DNA from: Paludibaculum fermentans
Lineage (GTDB): Bacteria > Acidobacteriota > Terriglobia > Bryobacterales > Bryobacteraceae
DNA: 64,000 nt
Direction of reading: 5' to 3'
Assembly (NCBI RefSeq): GCF_015277775.1
Contig: NZ_CP063849.1
Coordinates: forward strand, 2,852,001-2,916,000
Positions 43,350-53,885 of the stretch are shown here, in pieces (position 1 is the stretch's first letter; each line of letters begins with the position of its first letter). The notes below the pieces were generated by a model. The model saw nothing but the letters and a program-made list of their open reading frames with translations, ran no database searches and was not told where the DNA came from. Both the position numbers and the translations under genes were made by a program.

Positions 43350-43829
43350 TCAGTTGGGATACAGCCGTTGGACGAGGCGCAGTTCGGCGGCCAGGACGCG
43401 ATGGCGGCGCCAGTAGCGTTCCTCGAGTTTGAGGGCTTCCTGGAGGGATTTGCGTTGGGCGGGGTCCATGGTGAGCCAGCCCTGCAGGGCGTGGACTCCG
43501 GAGCTGGCTTTGGGGACGAGTTCGTTGGTGTTGTCCCATTGGCGCTGGATCTGGAAGTTCAGAGCAGCGGCTTCGAAGAAGGCGTAGCGTTCGGCGCGCC
43601 AGATGCAGTCGGCCATGCGGTCGGCGAGGATGTGCTGGTAGACGTTGGCGGGTTTGTACTGTTCGTGGACGGCGGCACGAAGTTTCTTGTAGTAAGCCTT
43701 GCGTTCGCAGAAGGTGAGGGCTCCGGTGGCTTTAGGGCCGGTGAGGATGCCGTCTTCTTCGACCTCGGTGTGACGGGTGAGCAGGTCGATGTCGGGGAAG
43801 GCGCAGTCGGTTGGTTCGGTGGTGTACAT
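43350..43829 (-). CDS. Hypothetical protein (159 aa)
   Basis: ATG with GAGGA 8 bases upstream. The protein is soluble-looking, rich in charged and aromatic residues: HTEVEEDGILTGPKATGALT, then RKAYYKKLRAAVHEQYKPAN, YQHILADRMADCIWRAERYA, and a C-terminal helix KLEERYWRRHRVLAAELRLV. No known domain or catalytic motif. It shares composition and helical style with the N-terminal part of the next ORF, 37 bases downstream, and the two look like a pair that recurs in these genomes. It starts the long minus-strand run that includes folD and coaE. Confidence 0.65.
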   Translation of the reverse strand: MYTTEPTDCAFPDIDLLTRHTEVEEDGILTGPKATGALTFCERKAYYKKLRAAVHEQYKPANVYQHILADRMADCIWRAERYAFFEAAALNFQIQRQWDNTNELVPKASSGVHALQGWLTMDPAQRKSLQEALKLEERYWRRHRVLAAELRLVQRLYPN

Positions 43830-44833
43830 ATGAAATGTCCTCTATAACCAGTTTGGTGGGGGTGGACCTAGGATTTAGGACAACGAAGTCTGCAATGTGT
43901 TGATTGTAGGGGAGAAGATTTTTCTTGAAGTTGTGTGATCAAAGAAGCTTAATGTGGGGGAAGGGGACCTGAGGGGGCGGACTTCCAGTGAAGGGGTGAC
44001 GGCGGCGTCCGGGTTGCGGGATGAAGCGGGTGATGTTTACCGGCTTGCTTGCAGGATGCGCGTCGTGAAGAAGGGCCACCTCGACTGGAAGACGAAGCGA
44101 ACCCGCTGCATCCCACCTTAGCTCTCAGAGACGCCCTCCCTTGAGGGATTACAGCCCGTCCTGGTGGCCAATTCGATCGATTGAACACGTATTGTCCCAG
44201 GCAGAATTCCGCTTCAGGAGTGGGCCACTGGGTGTGCAGTAGTGCGCCGAGACTGCCGGACGTCGATGCCTTGTCGTCATTTCGGAAGCCGCTGGGCTCA
44301 CGCCGCGGGGACCATCCGCTCGAAGCCCCACTGAGACCACCGCCGCCGCAAGACTTGACACTCGGGCTGTGCTGAATTGGACAGGCTCAACCCCTCTTGA
44401 GCGGAGAGAGCCCACGGTAAAACCAGGAACCGCCGACCTGGAACATTTTGAATTAAACTCCAGATGCGACGGCTGCAACTTGTCCTGGAGAGCAGTGAGG
44501 CACACAAATCACTCATATTTAGTATTATTTAATCACCTCGTTTATTATGGAACGATAAAAACCGGACCAAGAGAGACCGGAACAGCCATCAGTATTATTA
44601 GGTCTATTTGGGATCCGCCAAGTCATCGTAGTGACCCAAATGGCCCCCCTCATTAACTACCAAGTGTGGACCTTGGAACCATTACCAACAAGGCAAACTA
44701 AAGCTTCATTGCTCCACACGGGCCGATCTGATATCATCCGACTCCAACAAGGACAAAAAAAGGCATATAGTCTCAGCCCCCCGAAACGTTGCGTCCGGAG
44801 TGGGCTGTTCAACACTGTTGAAAGTTGAGAACG
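43830..44833. other. 1-kb intergenic region without a supported gene
   Basis: No open frame here has a credible ribosome site, composition or motif. The left part would hold the promoter of the minus-strand gene at 43829. The right part (about 44500-44800) is visibly richer in A and T than the rest of the window (for example AGTATTATTTAATCACC near 44520) and must contain the promoter of the giant repeat gene. No tRNA or transposon end was recognised. The compositional change marks the left edge of the accessory region. Confidence 0.5.
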
Positions 44834-47800
44834 ATGATAAACAGAGAAACCGTCGCTACCTACACAGAGCAATTCACCCAAATGGGTACTATCTTGCGAG
44901 GAACAGTGCGGCAACTCCGCCTTTTCTTATATTTGGTCGTGGCTGCCGCGTGCGCGCAAACGATCAGCGTAACAGGCAACACGAACTCATCCACTCAACA
45001 GACGCTGGTGAGCGTACCGCTCGAGGACATTCTGGAGCGGTCGAACGTGAGGCCGGTGCCGGCCATCGTCGCCAATGGAATCTCCTACGCAGTGGGTGAG
45101 GTCGCGGGCGTTCCGTTCGCCACCGCAATCCGCCCTGGCGTTACGGAGGCATTCGGCATCGCAAATGGGACGCTGGCCTTCTCCGAAGCGGGCCAACTGC
45201 TGCTGTCGAAGACTGGACACAGAGGCGTCGTGAAGGTTGCGGCTGAAGGGAAAGTGTTGCGGGCGGCGTGGCGACCGGGATCACGGAGTTTGGCGGCCAT
45301 CTTTCTAAACCAATCGGGTGCGTACCTCGCCCTGTATGATACTGCTGCCCAATCGCTCACAAAAGTACCCGCAGCGGGGCTTACGACCGATGTCCTGACT
45401 TGGGAAGAGCGAGGCAACGTGCTGTATTTTGTGTGCAGGACGGAGGCAGGATACAGCCTCGTGCAGTGGTCGCCAGGCTCTGGGGAGACCAAGGAGTCTC
45501 CAATCTCCGCGCGGGATGTACCTTTCGTGAGCGCCTGGACGGCAGATGAACTCCGTGAAGGCAACGGGTTCACTCGACTGCGCGAGCAAACGGCCTTCAC
45601 GCAGGCGTTTCAAGACACTGCCGGTGCAGGATCAGCATTTTACTTAAAGGCCGGCCCTGAGGCGACGCCAGTTGCCGACGCGCTCCCTGTTTTACTGCTA
45701 GATCGTCACCTTCTTGTGGCTCAAATCGTTGAGGGCAGGAGACAGTATTGGTTTCTGCCTACGGATCTGGCTGCAGGATCTGTGGCCGGACCTCAAGACC
45801 CGCTGATTTACGCTCCGCTCCCCACAGATGCCTACCCCGCGGGAGAAAGCGCGCTTGATCTGCCGGCACCGTCCTCCTGTAAGGCGGCAGTGGTGAATCG
45901 CTCTACGGTTGCCTCGCTTTTCCAGACTGTGGACTGGTATCGAACGAGTTGCGGCCTGAAGGCGAATGAGCGTGAAATCCCACCGCCGGTGTTGAGAGGT
46001 CCGGGTGCGACGACCTCCTCGGGCACAGAGATTGCTGGAGACCCAATCCTTGAATGGGAACCCGTGCCTGATGCAGTGGAGTACGAACTCTACGTGACTC
46101 GTTATAAGGTGGCACCGTCGGTGGGCGAGGAGGTCTACGCGACGAATGTCTACGAGAATCGAAAGATCTCCGGGAGCAACACGACCTGGCTGCTACCTGG
46201 AGGAGTGCTGGAGCGAGGCGGCAATTATCGTTGGAATGTTCGAGCGAAGTTTGCCGCGGGGGCGACGGGACACTTCTCTTCGCAAAGCTTATCGTTCTTC
46301 GTGAGAGGCAAGGCTCCAGCACCGGTGGCTCCTGGGAAAGCAGGCATTACCGAGCCGATCAAGGTTTTGGCTCCAGTACTCACCTGGCTTGAAACGAAGG
46401 ACTCAGCCACCTACGAGATTGAAGTCGAGAATACGCGGAATGTAGGTGAAAACTCTCGCAGTCCCGTCTACCAGGGCTCAGCTGATGATATCTTTTTAAG
46501 ACTTTCAGATGGTATTCTACGTAATAATCAAACTTACAGTTGGCGGGTCAGGGGTGTGAGCTCAGACGGCATCATGTCGGAGCAGGCCCCGCCACTGGAG
46601 TTCGCGGTTGGCGATGGGACGAGTTTTGCGATGGAACTCGCACCGACGAGCCAGACATGGAATGTCAATGCTGGCCATTACTGGAATTCTGCGACAAGAC
46701 GCCTTTGGATTTCCAACAGATATAACAGCACATGCTGGCAGACGTACATCGTTGCATATACAGGGGGTGTCCAAGCTGGGGAACTCGGTTTTATCGACCC
46801 GTATATTGAAATAACACCCACGCCCTCGGGGTGGCCCGTGGGAGTTGCCTCTGGGAGCACCAACGGCCCGGCAACTTGCACAACAAACACAAGCACGGCT
46901 CCCATTGATGAAATGGACTCGTTCCATGCCGCCTATGCCGGAATTGTCAGCGCACCGATTTCAGCAACGACAGGCTTGACGTCGGTCACCTTAAACCTCA
47001 TGGACGATGACGTGTGGCCGAATGGCGATGACCTGATGAATTCGGTCAGCTTGAGCATCGGCGCCGACGTGACCGGTCCCTCACTTCCCTCCCTGACTAA
47101 TGTATCTGCAACAGCGTCAGCGATTTTGTTCAGCGCATCCAGCACGGATGCAAACAGCGGCCTGTATGGATACGAGGTGAAGCTCACGACGAATGGCCAA
47201 GACTATTATTGTGTAAACGGGGCGTCCCCGTTGAAATCCATATGGGGCTGCTATCTTTTCCCGAGCGGCACGCCCTTATCGGTCTCCGGCTTGGCGCCTG
47301 GAACGTCGTATTCGCTCACGATTACCGGATACGACAATGTCGGGAATCCTGGCAGCACGAGTGTGCTGAACCAAACAACGAAGCAGTCTGTCACGATCAG
47401 GACCAGCCCGTCGGGCCTCAGTTATACAGTAGACGGACAGGCGTACTCTTCCACCCAAGTGTTCAGCTGGACACCGGGCTCCCCGCACTCGATTAGCACA
47501 ACAACGCCCCAATCCGGCGGCACGGGGATCCGATACGTGTGGTCAGGATGGAATGATGGGGGGGGCATTTCCCACAGCGTGTCCGCCCCGAATTCCGCGA
47601 CAACGTACACCGCCAGCTTTACGACACAGTATTATCTGACGACATCCGCCGGCGGCGGCGGCGGCACGGTGAGCCCGGCAAGCCAATGGTACGACGCGGG
47701 GCAGAACGCGGGTATTTCGGCGTCAGCTTACCAGGGCTATCAGTTCGTCTCCTGGTCAGGCACCGGTTCCGGCAGCTATTCCGGCTCCAATGCCAGCACC

Positions 47801-48187
47801 AATGTGACGATGAACGGCCCAATCAGTGAGACAGCGTCCTTCAGCCAGCAAGTCTCAATGACTGTCACGACCAATCCGTCGGGCCGTTCGTTCACAGTTG
47901 ACGGCCAGACCTACTTTGCCGCGCAGGCATTCAACTGGTCGCCAGGCTCCCAACACTCAATCGGCACGACTACTCCCCAATCCGGTGGAACCGGTATCCA
48001 ATACGTGTGGTCCAACTGGAACGACGGGGGCGCCATTTCGCACGCCGTCACCGCACCCGGCTCCGCGACAACCTACACCGCCAACTTTACCTACCCAGTA
48101 TTATCTGACAACATCCGCCGGCAACGGCGGCGGCACAGTGAGTCCGGCGAATCGGGCCCCTCCGTCACCACCAGCGAATGTTCATAA
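44834..48187 (+). pseudogene. Giant surface repeat protein, N-terminal part of a broken gene
   Basis: First of four frame pieces of one ~7.8-kb gene. Start is uncertain: ATG 44834, TTG 44825, or ATG 44882, which would open a good signal (LRLFLYLVVAAACAQ). Residues ~60-320 form beta strands reminiscent of a propeller (HRGVVKVAAEGKVLRAAWRP). Two fibronectin-III-like domains follow (ILEWEPVPDAVEYELYVTRY, APVLTWLETKDSATYEIEVE), then a ~200-residue unknown domain, another FN3-like domain (VSATASAILFSASSTDANSG), and the first repeats of the tandem array. Frame is lost at 48091 by one inserted base compared with sister repeats. The 3' 90 bases read out of frame. Confidence 0.7.
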
Positions 48188-48226
48188 TGCGCCGCCAGGC
48201 TGCGGTCGCGAGTCCGGTACGTCCAC
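48149..48226 (-). other. Inserted inverted copy of the methionine aminopeptidase 3' end
   Basis: Inside one repeat unit about 80 bases of repeat are missing and replaced by 78 bases that match the reverse complement of 56331-56410 with only two single-base gaps. That source is the end of the truncated methionine aminopeptidase (the part reading AAHYEHSLVVTEG). The repeat resumes at GCAGCGGCTCCGG. The replacement changes frame and is one of four lesions in the gene. Confidence 0.85.
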
Positions 48227-48960
48227 GCAGCGGCTCCGGCAGCTATTCCGGGCCCAACGCCAGCGCCAGTGTGAACATGAACGCCCCTATCAATGAAACT
48301 GCTTCCTTCAGCCAGCAAGTTTCAGTGACGGTCACGACCAATCCGGTGGGCCGGTCCTTCACAGTTGACGGCCAGACCTATTTTTCCGCGCAGGCCTTCA
48401 GTTGGTCGCCGGGCTCGCAACACACAATTGGTACAACCACCCCTCAATCCGGCGGCACGGGAGTGCAGTTCGTTTGGTCCGGGTGGAACGACGGGGGCGC
48501 CATTTCGCACGCCGTCACCGCACCTGGCTCCACGACAACCTACACCGCCAACTTTACGACCCAGTATTATCTGACGACATCCGCCGGCAACGGCGGCGGC
48601 ACAGTGAGTCCGGCAAGTCAGTGGTACAACGCGGGACAGAATGTGGGCATTTCGGCGTCAGCGAACCAGGGTTATCAGTTTGTCTCCTGGGCCGGCAGCG
48701 GCTCCGGCAGCTATTCCGGGTCCAACGCCAGCGCCAGTGTGAACATGAACGCCCCTATCAATGAGACTGCTTCCTTCAGCCAGCAAGTCTCAGTGACGGT
48801 GACAACGAACCCCGTGGGCCGTTCCTTCACGGTAGACGGTCAGAGTTACTCGGCCACTCATATATTCAGGTTGGTCGCCGGGCACGCAGCACACAATTGG
48901 TACGACCACCCCTCAATCCGGCGGCACGGGAGTGCAGTTCGTTTGGTCCGGGTGGAATGA
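48178..48960 (+). pseudogene. Giant repeat protein, second frame piece
   Basis: The open frame covers the repeat remnant after the aminopeptidase-derived insert and one full unit (QVSVTVTTNPVGRSFTVDGQ onward). It goes out of frame at 48869, where an extra G turns TATATTCAGTTGG (as in the units at 50262 and 50727) into TATATTCAGGTTGG. The correct reading then continues in another frame from about 48870 to 49115 before the next foreign segment. Its nominal start lies within foreign DNA and is not a real initiation site. Confidence 0.7.
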
Positions 48961-49115
48961 TGGGGGCGCGATCTCCCACACGGTGACCGCACCTGGCTCA
49001 GCAACAACCTACACCGCAAACTTCACGACCCAATACTACCTGACGACGTCTGCCGGTAGCGGCGGCACTGTGAGTCCGGCCAGCCAGTGGTACAACGCGG
49101 GGCAGAGTGTAGGTA

Positions 49116-49199
49116 CCGCAACGGTTCCTGCTACAAGTGCGAGAACTGCGGCGGCACCTCCGGCTGCTCTTAGTCCGAATCTGATTGGGGAGTCGGCCG
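49116..49199 (+). other. Inserted 3' end of a probable B12-dependent ribonucleotide reductase gene
   Basis: About 84 bases replace about 89 bases of repeat. In one frame (49120-49173) they encode NGSCYKCENCGGTSGCS followed by a stop, the cysteine-rich tail typical of NrdJ-type ribonucleotide reductases, and then 26 bases of unrelated sequence. The lost repeat sequence survives in the inverted copy at 55177-55535. Identification rests on recall of NrdJ tails. Confidence 0.65.
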
Positions 49200-52100
49200 G
49201 TAGCGATGAACGCCCCGATTAGCGAGGCGGCCTCCTTCAGCCAACAGGTCTCGGTGACCGTGACAACGAACCCAGTGGGCCGCGCCTACACCGTCGACGG
49301 CCAGACCTACTCTGCAGCGCAGGCATTCAATTGGTCTCCTGGCTCCCAGCACTCGATCGGCACGACCACCCCTCAGTCCGGAGGCACGGGCGTCCAATAC
49401 GTGTGGTCCGGCTGGAGCGATGGCGGCGCCATTTCCCACAATGTGACCGCACCCGGCTCCACGGCAACATACACTGCAAGCTTCACGACCCGATACTACC
49501 TGACGACCTCTGCCGGCAACGGCGGCACCGTGAGTCCGGCCAGCCAGTGGTACAACGCGGGCCAGAACGTGGGTATATCGGCGTCAGCTAACCAGGGGTA
49601 TCAGTTTACTTCCTGGGCCGGCAGCGGCTCCGGCAGCTATTCCGGGTCCAACGCCAGCGCCAACGTGACGATGAACGCCCCGATCAGCGAAGCGGCAGCC
49701 TTCAGCGCAGCGGGCCAGGTAACGGTGATGACCAATCCGGCGGGACGATCGTTCACGGTGGATGGTCAAACCTACACGGCGGCGCAATCATTCAATTGGA
49801 CGGCGGGCTCGCAGCATTCGATTGGAACGGCCACACCACAATCCGGTGGGACGGGCATCCAGTTCGTTTGGTCCGGGTGGAACGACGGGGGCGCCATTTC
49901 GCACGCCGTCACCGCACCTGGCTCCACGACAACCTACACCGCCAACTTTACGACCCAGTATTATCTGACAACATCCGCCGGCAACGGCGGCGGCACAGTG
50001 AGTCCGGCAAGTCAGTGGTACAACGCGGGACAGAATGTGGGCATTTCGGCGTCAGCGAACCAGGGTTATCAGTTTGTCTCCTGGGCCGGCAGCGGCTCCG
50101 GCAGCTATTCCGGGTCCAACGCCAGCGCCAGTGTGAACATGAACGCCCCTATCAATGAGACTGCTTCCTTCAGCCAGCAAGTCTCAGTGACGGTGACAAC
50201 GAACCCCGTGGGCCGTTCCTTCACGGTAGACGGTCAGAGTTACTCGGCCACTCATATATTCAGTTGGTCGCCGGGCACGCAGCACACAATTGGTACGACC
50301 ACCCCTCAATCCGGCGGCACGGGAGTGCAGTTCGTTTGGTCCGGGTGGAATGATGGGGGCGCGATCTCCCACACGGTGACCGCACCTGGCTCAGCAACAA
50401 CCTACACCGCAAACTTCACGACCCAATACTACCTGACGACGTCTGCCGGTAGCGGCGGCACTGTGAGTCCGGCCAGCCAGTGGTACAACGCGGGGCAGAG
50501 TGTAGGTATTTCGGCGTCAGCGAACCAGGGTTATCAGTTTGTCTCCTGGGCCGGCAGCGGCTCCGGCAGCTATTCCGGGTCCAACGCCAGCGCCAGTGTG
50601 AACATGAACGCCCCTATCAATGAGACTGCTTCCTTCAGCCAGCAAGTCTCAGTGACGGTGACAACGAACCCCGTGGGCCGTTCCTTCACGGTAGACGGTC
50701 AGAGTTACTCGGCCACTCATATATTCAGTTGGTCGCCGGGCACGCAGCACACAATTGGTACGACCACCCCTCAATCCGGCGGCACGGGAGTGCAGTTCGT
50801 TTGGTCCGGGTGGAATGATGGGGGCGCGATCTCCCACACGGTGACAGCAAGCGGCTCCGCGGCCACCTATACTGCGAATTTCGCCACGCAATATTACCTG
50901 ACAACCTCCGCAGGAAGTGGCGGAACGGTGAGCCCGGCCAGCCAGTGGTATAACGCAGGACAAAGTGTGAGCATCTCGGCGACGGCCAATCAAGGCTATC
51001 AATTTGTCGCCTGGACGGGCACGGGCTCGGGCAGTTACTCAGGCACGAATTCGAGTGCCAGCGTTACGATGAACGCGCCAATTACGGAAGTTTCCACATT
51101 TTCCATCGTGACGACGTTACCGCCCGCCCCCCCAAATCTTATATCTCCTGCGAATGGCGCGATCGCCCAAGCTTCGAACGTGAACTTCCAATGGTCAGCA
51201 AGTGCGAGGGCAGTGAACTATGACTTGTACCTGAGCACAACGAACCCACCCGCGCTCCGCCAAGCAGACGCCAGTGGCACATCGTTCCCGGTCAATGGCT
51301 TGGGATGCGGACTGACCTACTACTGGGCAGTCACGGCGAAGAATCCGAGTGGAAAGGCCGCGTCCCAGACATGGACGTTCCAAACATCCGCATGCGGCAA
51401 TAACGACGAACCGGCCGCGGCGAAAGTCGTTTCCAGCCTGCCTTCGACGAATGAGCAGGACACCATGACGGCCACCTCCAATGCCGCGGACCCCCTCCAC
51501 TCGTGCACGGGTACCACGGATTCCAACACGGTCTGGTACCGATACGTTGCGACCTTCACGGGCGTCCTCCAGATCAGCAGTGCGGGCAGCAACTATGACA
51601 CAGTGCTGTCAGCTTACCCAGGCACTGCGGCTCCTGGCGCCGAGATGGCGTGTAACGACGATAGCGGCAACTACCAGTCTTCGATCAGCATAAACGTCAC
51701 CTCCGGGCAGTCCTATCTCATTGAAGTCAGCGACTATGGCCAGACAGGCGGCGGCTCACTCGTCCTTTCCCTGACGGGGGGGCCACAAACCTTGAATACG
51801 GTTTCGCCCAACAGCGGTTCAGGGTCTTCGCAAATGTTCTCAGCGGTGTACCCGAGCGGGATCCAGTGGGGACAGTTGCTATTCGCCCAGACCCCGTCCG
51901 GGAACGGCCAATCGTATTGCTTTGTCCACTACGATCGAACAGGAAACGGGTTGTGGCTGTACGGTTCAGGCGGTTTCTTTGTCGGCCCGGTCACACCAGG
52001 TGTTTCATCCAACTTGCTGCAGAACACTCTCTGCGCAGTAAACACGGCGGCTTCCAGCATCCAAAGTCAGGGCGGGTCGTTGACCGTCAATGCTTCTCTG

Positions 52101-52655
52101 GTATTCAAGGGAAGCACGGCGCGCAATATCTACACGCGCTCACTTGATGCTTCCGGAATCGACTCCGGCTGGGTCCAGCGCGGAACCTGGACCTTGCAGG
52201 CAGCCTCGCTTCCTTCCCCGACAACCCTTCCGTCCAGCGGCGCGGGCAGCAGCCCGACCTTCAAACTGACCTACCCTGAGCCTCCGGGTTTCGGCGGAAT
52301 CCCCTCCGGCTGGGCGCAGTTCCTCATTGGCGCGGCGACGGATGGAGGAGGCCAGCCGTTCTGCTTTGCACACTACGACCGCGCCGGCAACGGGCTTTGG
52401 ATGTACTCATCGGACGCCGGCTTCTTCCTTGGGCCGATCTCGCCGGGCACGCCTTCCAATGCACTGAGCAGTTCCGCATGCACTGTCAGTACAGGGACCG
52501 TGAGCATACAGAACACGGGGGGCGGTCTGGTGGTGACATTGCCGCTAACGTTGAATGCACCCATTAACGGCGCGAAGAAGATCTACATGCGTGCACTTGA
52601 CGCTTTGAATCGCGACACCGGCTGGCTGGAGATGGGCGCTTGGACAGTTCAATAG
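49200..52655 (+). pseudogene. Giant repeat protein, C-terminal part
   Basis: Continuous frame of ~1150 residues, but it begins within a repeat and lacks its own start; the TTG at 49185 is in foreign DNA. It holds the last repeats to about 51113, then an FN3-like domain (VNFQWSASARAVNYDLYLST), a prepeptidase-C-terminal-like domain (TVWYRYVATFTGVLQISSAG, then LSAYPGTAAPGAEMACNDDS), and two copies of a ~120-residue module ending in (N/K)I.(T/M)R(S)LDA...W (SYCFVHYDRTGNGLWLYGSG and PFCFAHYDRAGNGLWMYSSD). The repeats are probably a stalk. If the lesions at 48.1-49.2 kb are assembly faults, this is part of an intact adhesin-like protein of about 2600 residues. Confidence 0.75.
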
Positions 52656-53063
52656 GGAGGGCTGATTCACGGGAGTTGCGGTCCGGCAGTTCCTTGGAGA
52701 GCGGGCCGCGAGCTCGTGTGGCTCTGCATTGAGGTGCTCTACAGTATTGGCGCCATTTTGTGAACCAACTCCAAACTGGAGAGAAGGGACCGGGCTGGAA
52801 GCGGTGACGCCGCTTTCGCAATCCTGGTTAAGAGACGAATCGCTGATTTGGGTGAGTGGGCAGTCGAGAGGTATTACGGCATAGGCCAAGGATTCGGACG
52901 AATGTGATTGCGGTGATTGATTGTGGTGAAGAGGCGGAGCCGAAGCTCCGCGCAGCATGAATGCCACCCCACAAGAGGTTGGCGGCGGGCTAGTGGTTTG
53001 GGTGGGAACGGGTGGAGGAGAGAGGGGGCGGGCCGGTTGGGCCGCGCCCCCTGTGGGGTTCGA
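52656..53063. other. Intergenic region with a hairpin repeat
   Basis: No supported gene. Near 52931-52948 GGCGGAGCCGAAGCTCCGC forms a short perfect hairpin, followed by CAGCATGAATGCCACCCC, a sequence style shared with the dispersed elements at 55534 and 55824. No terminator with a T-tract was found directly after the giant gene's stop. Confidence 0.45.
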
Positions 53064-53529
53064 TTAGTCGCCGTTGGGGCCGTTGTGGCAGCTGTGGCAG
53101 CCGATGACGGTGCCCTTGGTGAAGGTTCGGCCGGCCATGGTCCGGTCGGCTTGCATCTTGGACAGGATGGTTCCACGGTAGTCGGTGCCGTGGCAGGCCT
53201 GACAGGCGGCGCGGTTGCGGGCGGCGTCTTCGTGCCGGTTGACCCAGGAGGCACCGATGGGGTGGAGACCGTGGGGTCCACCGTTCACGGTGTTGGGTGT
53301 GGTGCTGTGGCAGGTGGAGCATTCGGCCAGCGTGCCGGAGTGGCCTTGCAGGGCGTTGCTCTGGACGTTGTCGTTGACGATGGGCGAGGTGTATTCGGCG
53401 TGGGTGGAGCCGTGGCAGGCCTCGCATTGCAGGCCGCCGTGGCCGGAAGAACAGCGGTAGAGCGAAGTAGCGGCCGGGGGGGGTATTGGGGTTGGTGGCG
53501 AAGGTCTGGTCTGTGACGCCGCGGAGATT
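53064..53529 (-). pseudogene. 3' fragment of a multihaem cytochrome c
   Basis: Reading from 53529 down gives GVTDQTFATNPNTP, then a frame change at a run of eight G (53477-53484), then a segment opening LYRCSSGHGGLQCEACHGS with further haem sites CSTCHS, CQACHG and CHSCHN and stop at 53064. At least four CxxCH motifs remain. The 5' part of the gene is absent: homology stops at the edge of a dispersed repeat (53530-53674). Such cytochromes are periplasmic electron carriers. This copy is truncated and frameshifted. Confidence 0.75.
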
Positions 53530-53674
53530 GGGCCGAGTTGGCAGAGCGGCGGGATTTGCGGGCCTTCGATGGAGATGGGCGGGCTGCGCGCTTCCCTGCT
53601 GGGTTGGTTGGGGACTTTCGGTTGCTCCCCCGCTCCTTGCAGTCGCGGCTCTGCTTGCGGTTGCCTTGGTTTTG
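53530..53674 (+). repeat. Dispersed ~145-bp repeat, copy A
   Basis: Closely matches 55607-55752 in the same orientation (shared stretches such as GCGGGCCTTCGATGGAGATG and GCAGTCGCGGCTCTGCTTGC). Copy A abuts the truncated cytochrome on the left and the IS481 element on the right. It has no coding signature and is probably one of many genomic copies. Confidence 0.8.
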
Positions 53675-53819
53675 TGTACGGCCGCGGACATGGGTGACAA
53701 TCTGGTCTACCGACATGGGTAACAGTCGTCGCGGGGGCTTGTCTGATCGCCTTTCGCGATTCTAGCCGGATTCGTACGCCTGTGGAAATGTGGGAATCGC
53801 GTAGCGATTTCCAAGCGCG

Positions 53820-53864
53820 GTGGGAAGCGAGGGAATCCTGTTTTTGGATTTCCTCGCTTTCCAC
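53820..53864 (-). promoter_or_regulatory. Long stem-loop after the transposase gene
   Basis: GTGGGAAGCGAGGGAATCC and GGATTTCCTCGCTTTCCAC form a 19-bp stem with two G-T wobbles and a 7-base loop, 21 bases past the transposase stop. There is no T-tract, so it may protect the 3' end or block read-through rather than act as a classical terminator. Confidence 0.55.
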
Positions 53865-53885
53865 GGTGCGTCATTTCCATGGGCC

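Larger units (their letters stand above)
47390..51113 (+). repeat. Eight tandem ~465-bp repeats (InlB-like)
   Basis: Units begin near 47391, 47860, 48328, 48796, 49257, 49722, 50187 and 50652. Each encodes 155-156 residues in two halves. The first is TNPxGRSFTVDGQTY..FNWSPGSQH, then TTPQSGGTG..YVWSGWNDGG. The second, YYLTTSAGNGGTVSPASQWY then GYQFVSWAGSGSGSYSGSN, resembles the divergent InlB B-repeat (bacterial repeat) domain. Some units are almost identical in DNA: 48465-49115 matches about 49861-50505 with one substitution and one indel, and 50187-50651 matches 50652 onward for ~200 bases. This implies recent duplication or gene conversion. Confidence 0.9.

Noticed and set aside
47390-51113. 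CRISPR-like array
   Set aside because: Units are 465 bp, coding, and contiguous without spacers; they are protein domain repeats.
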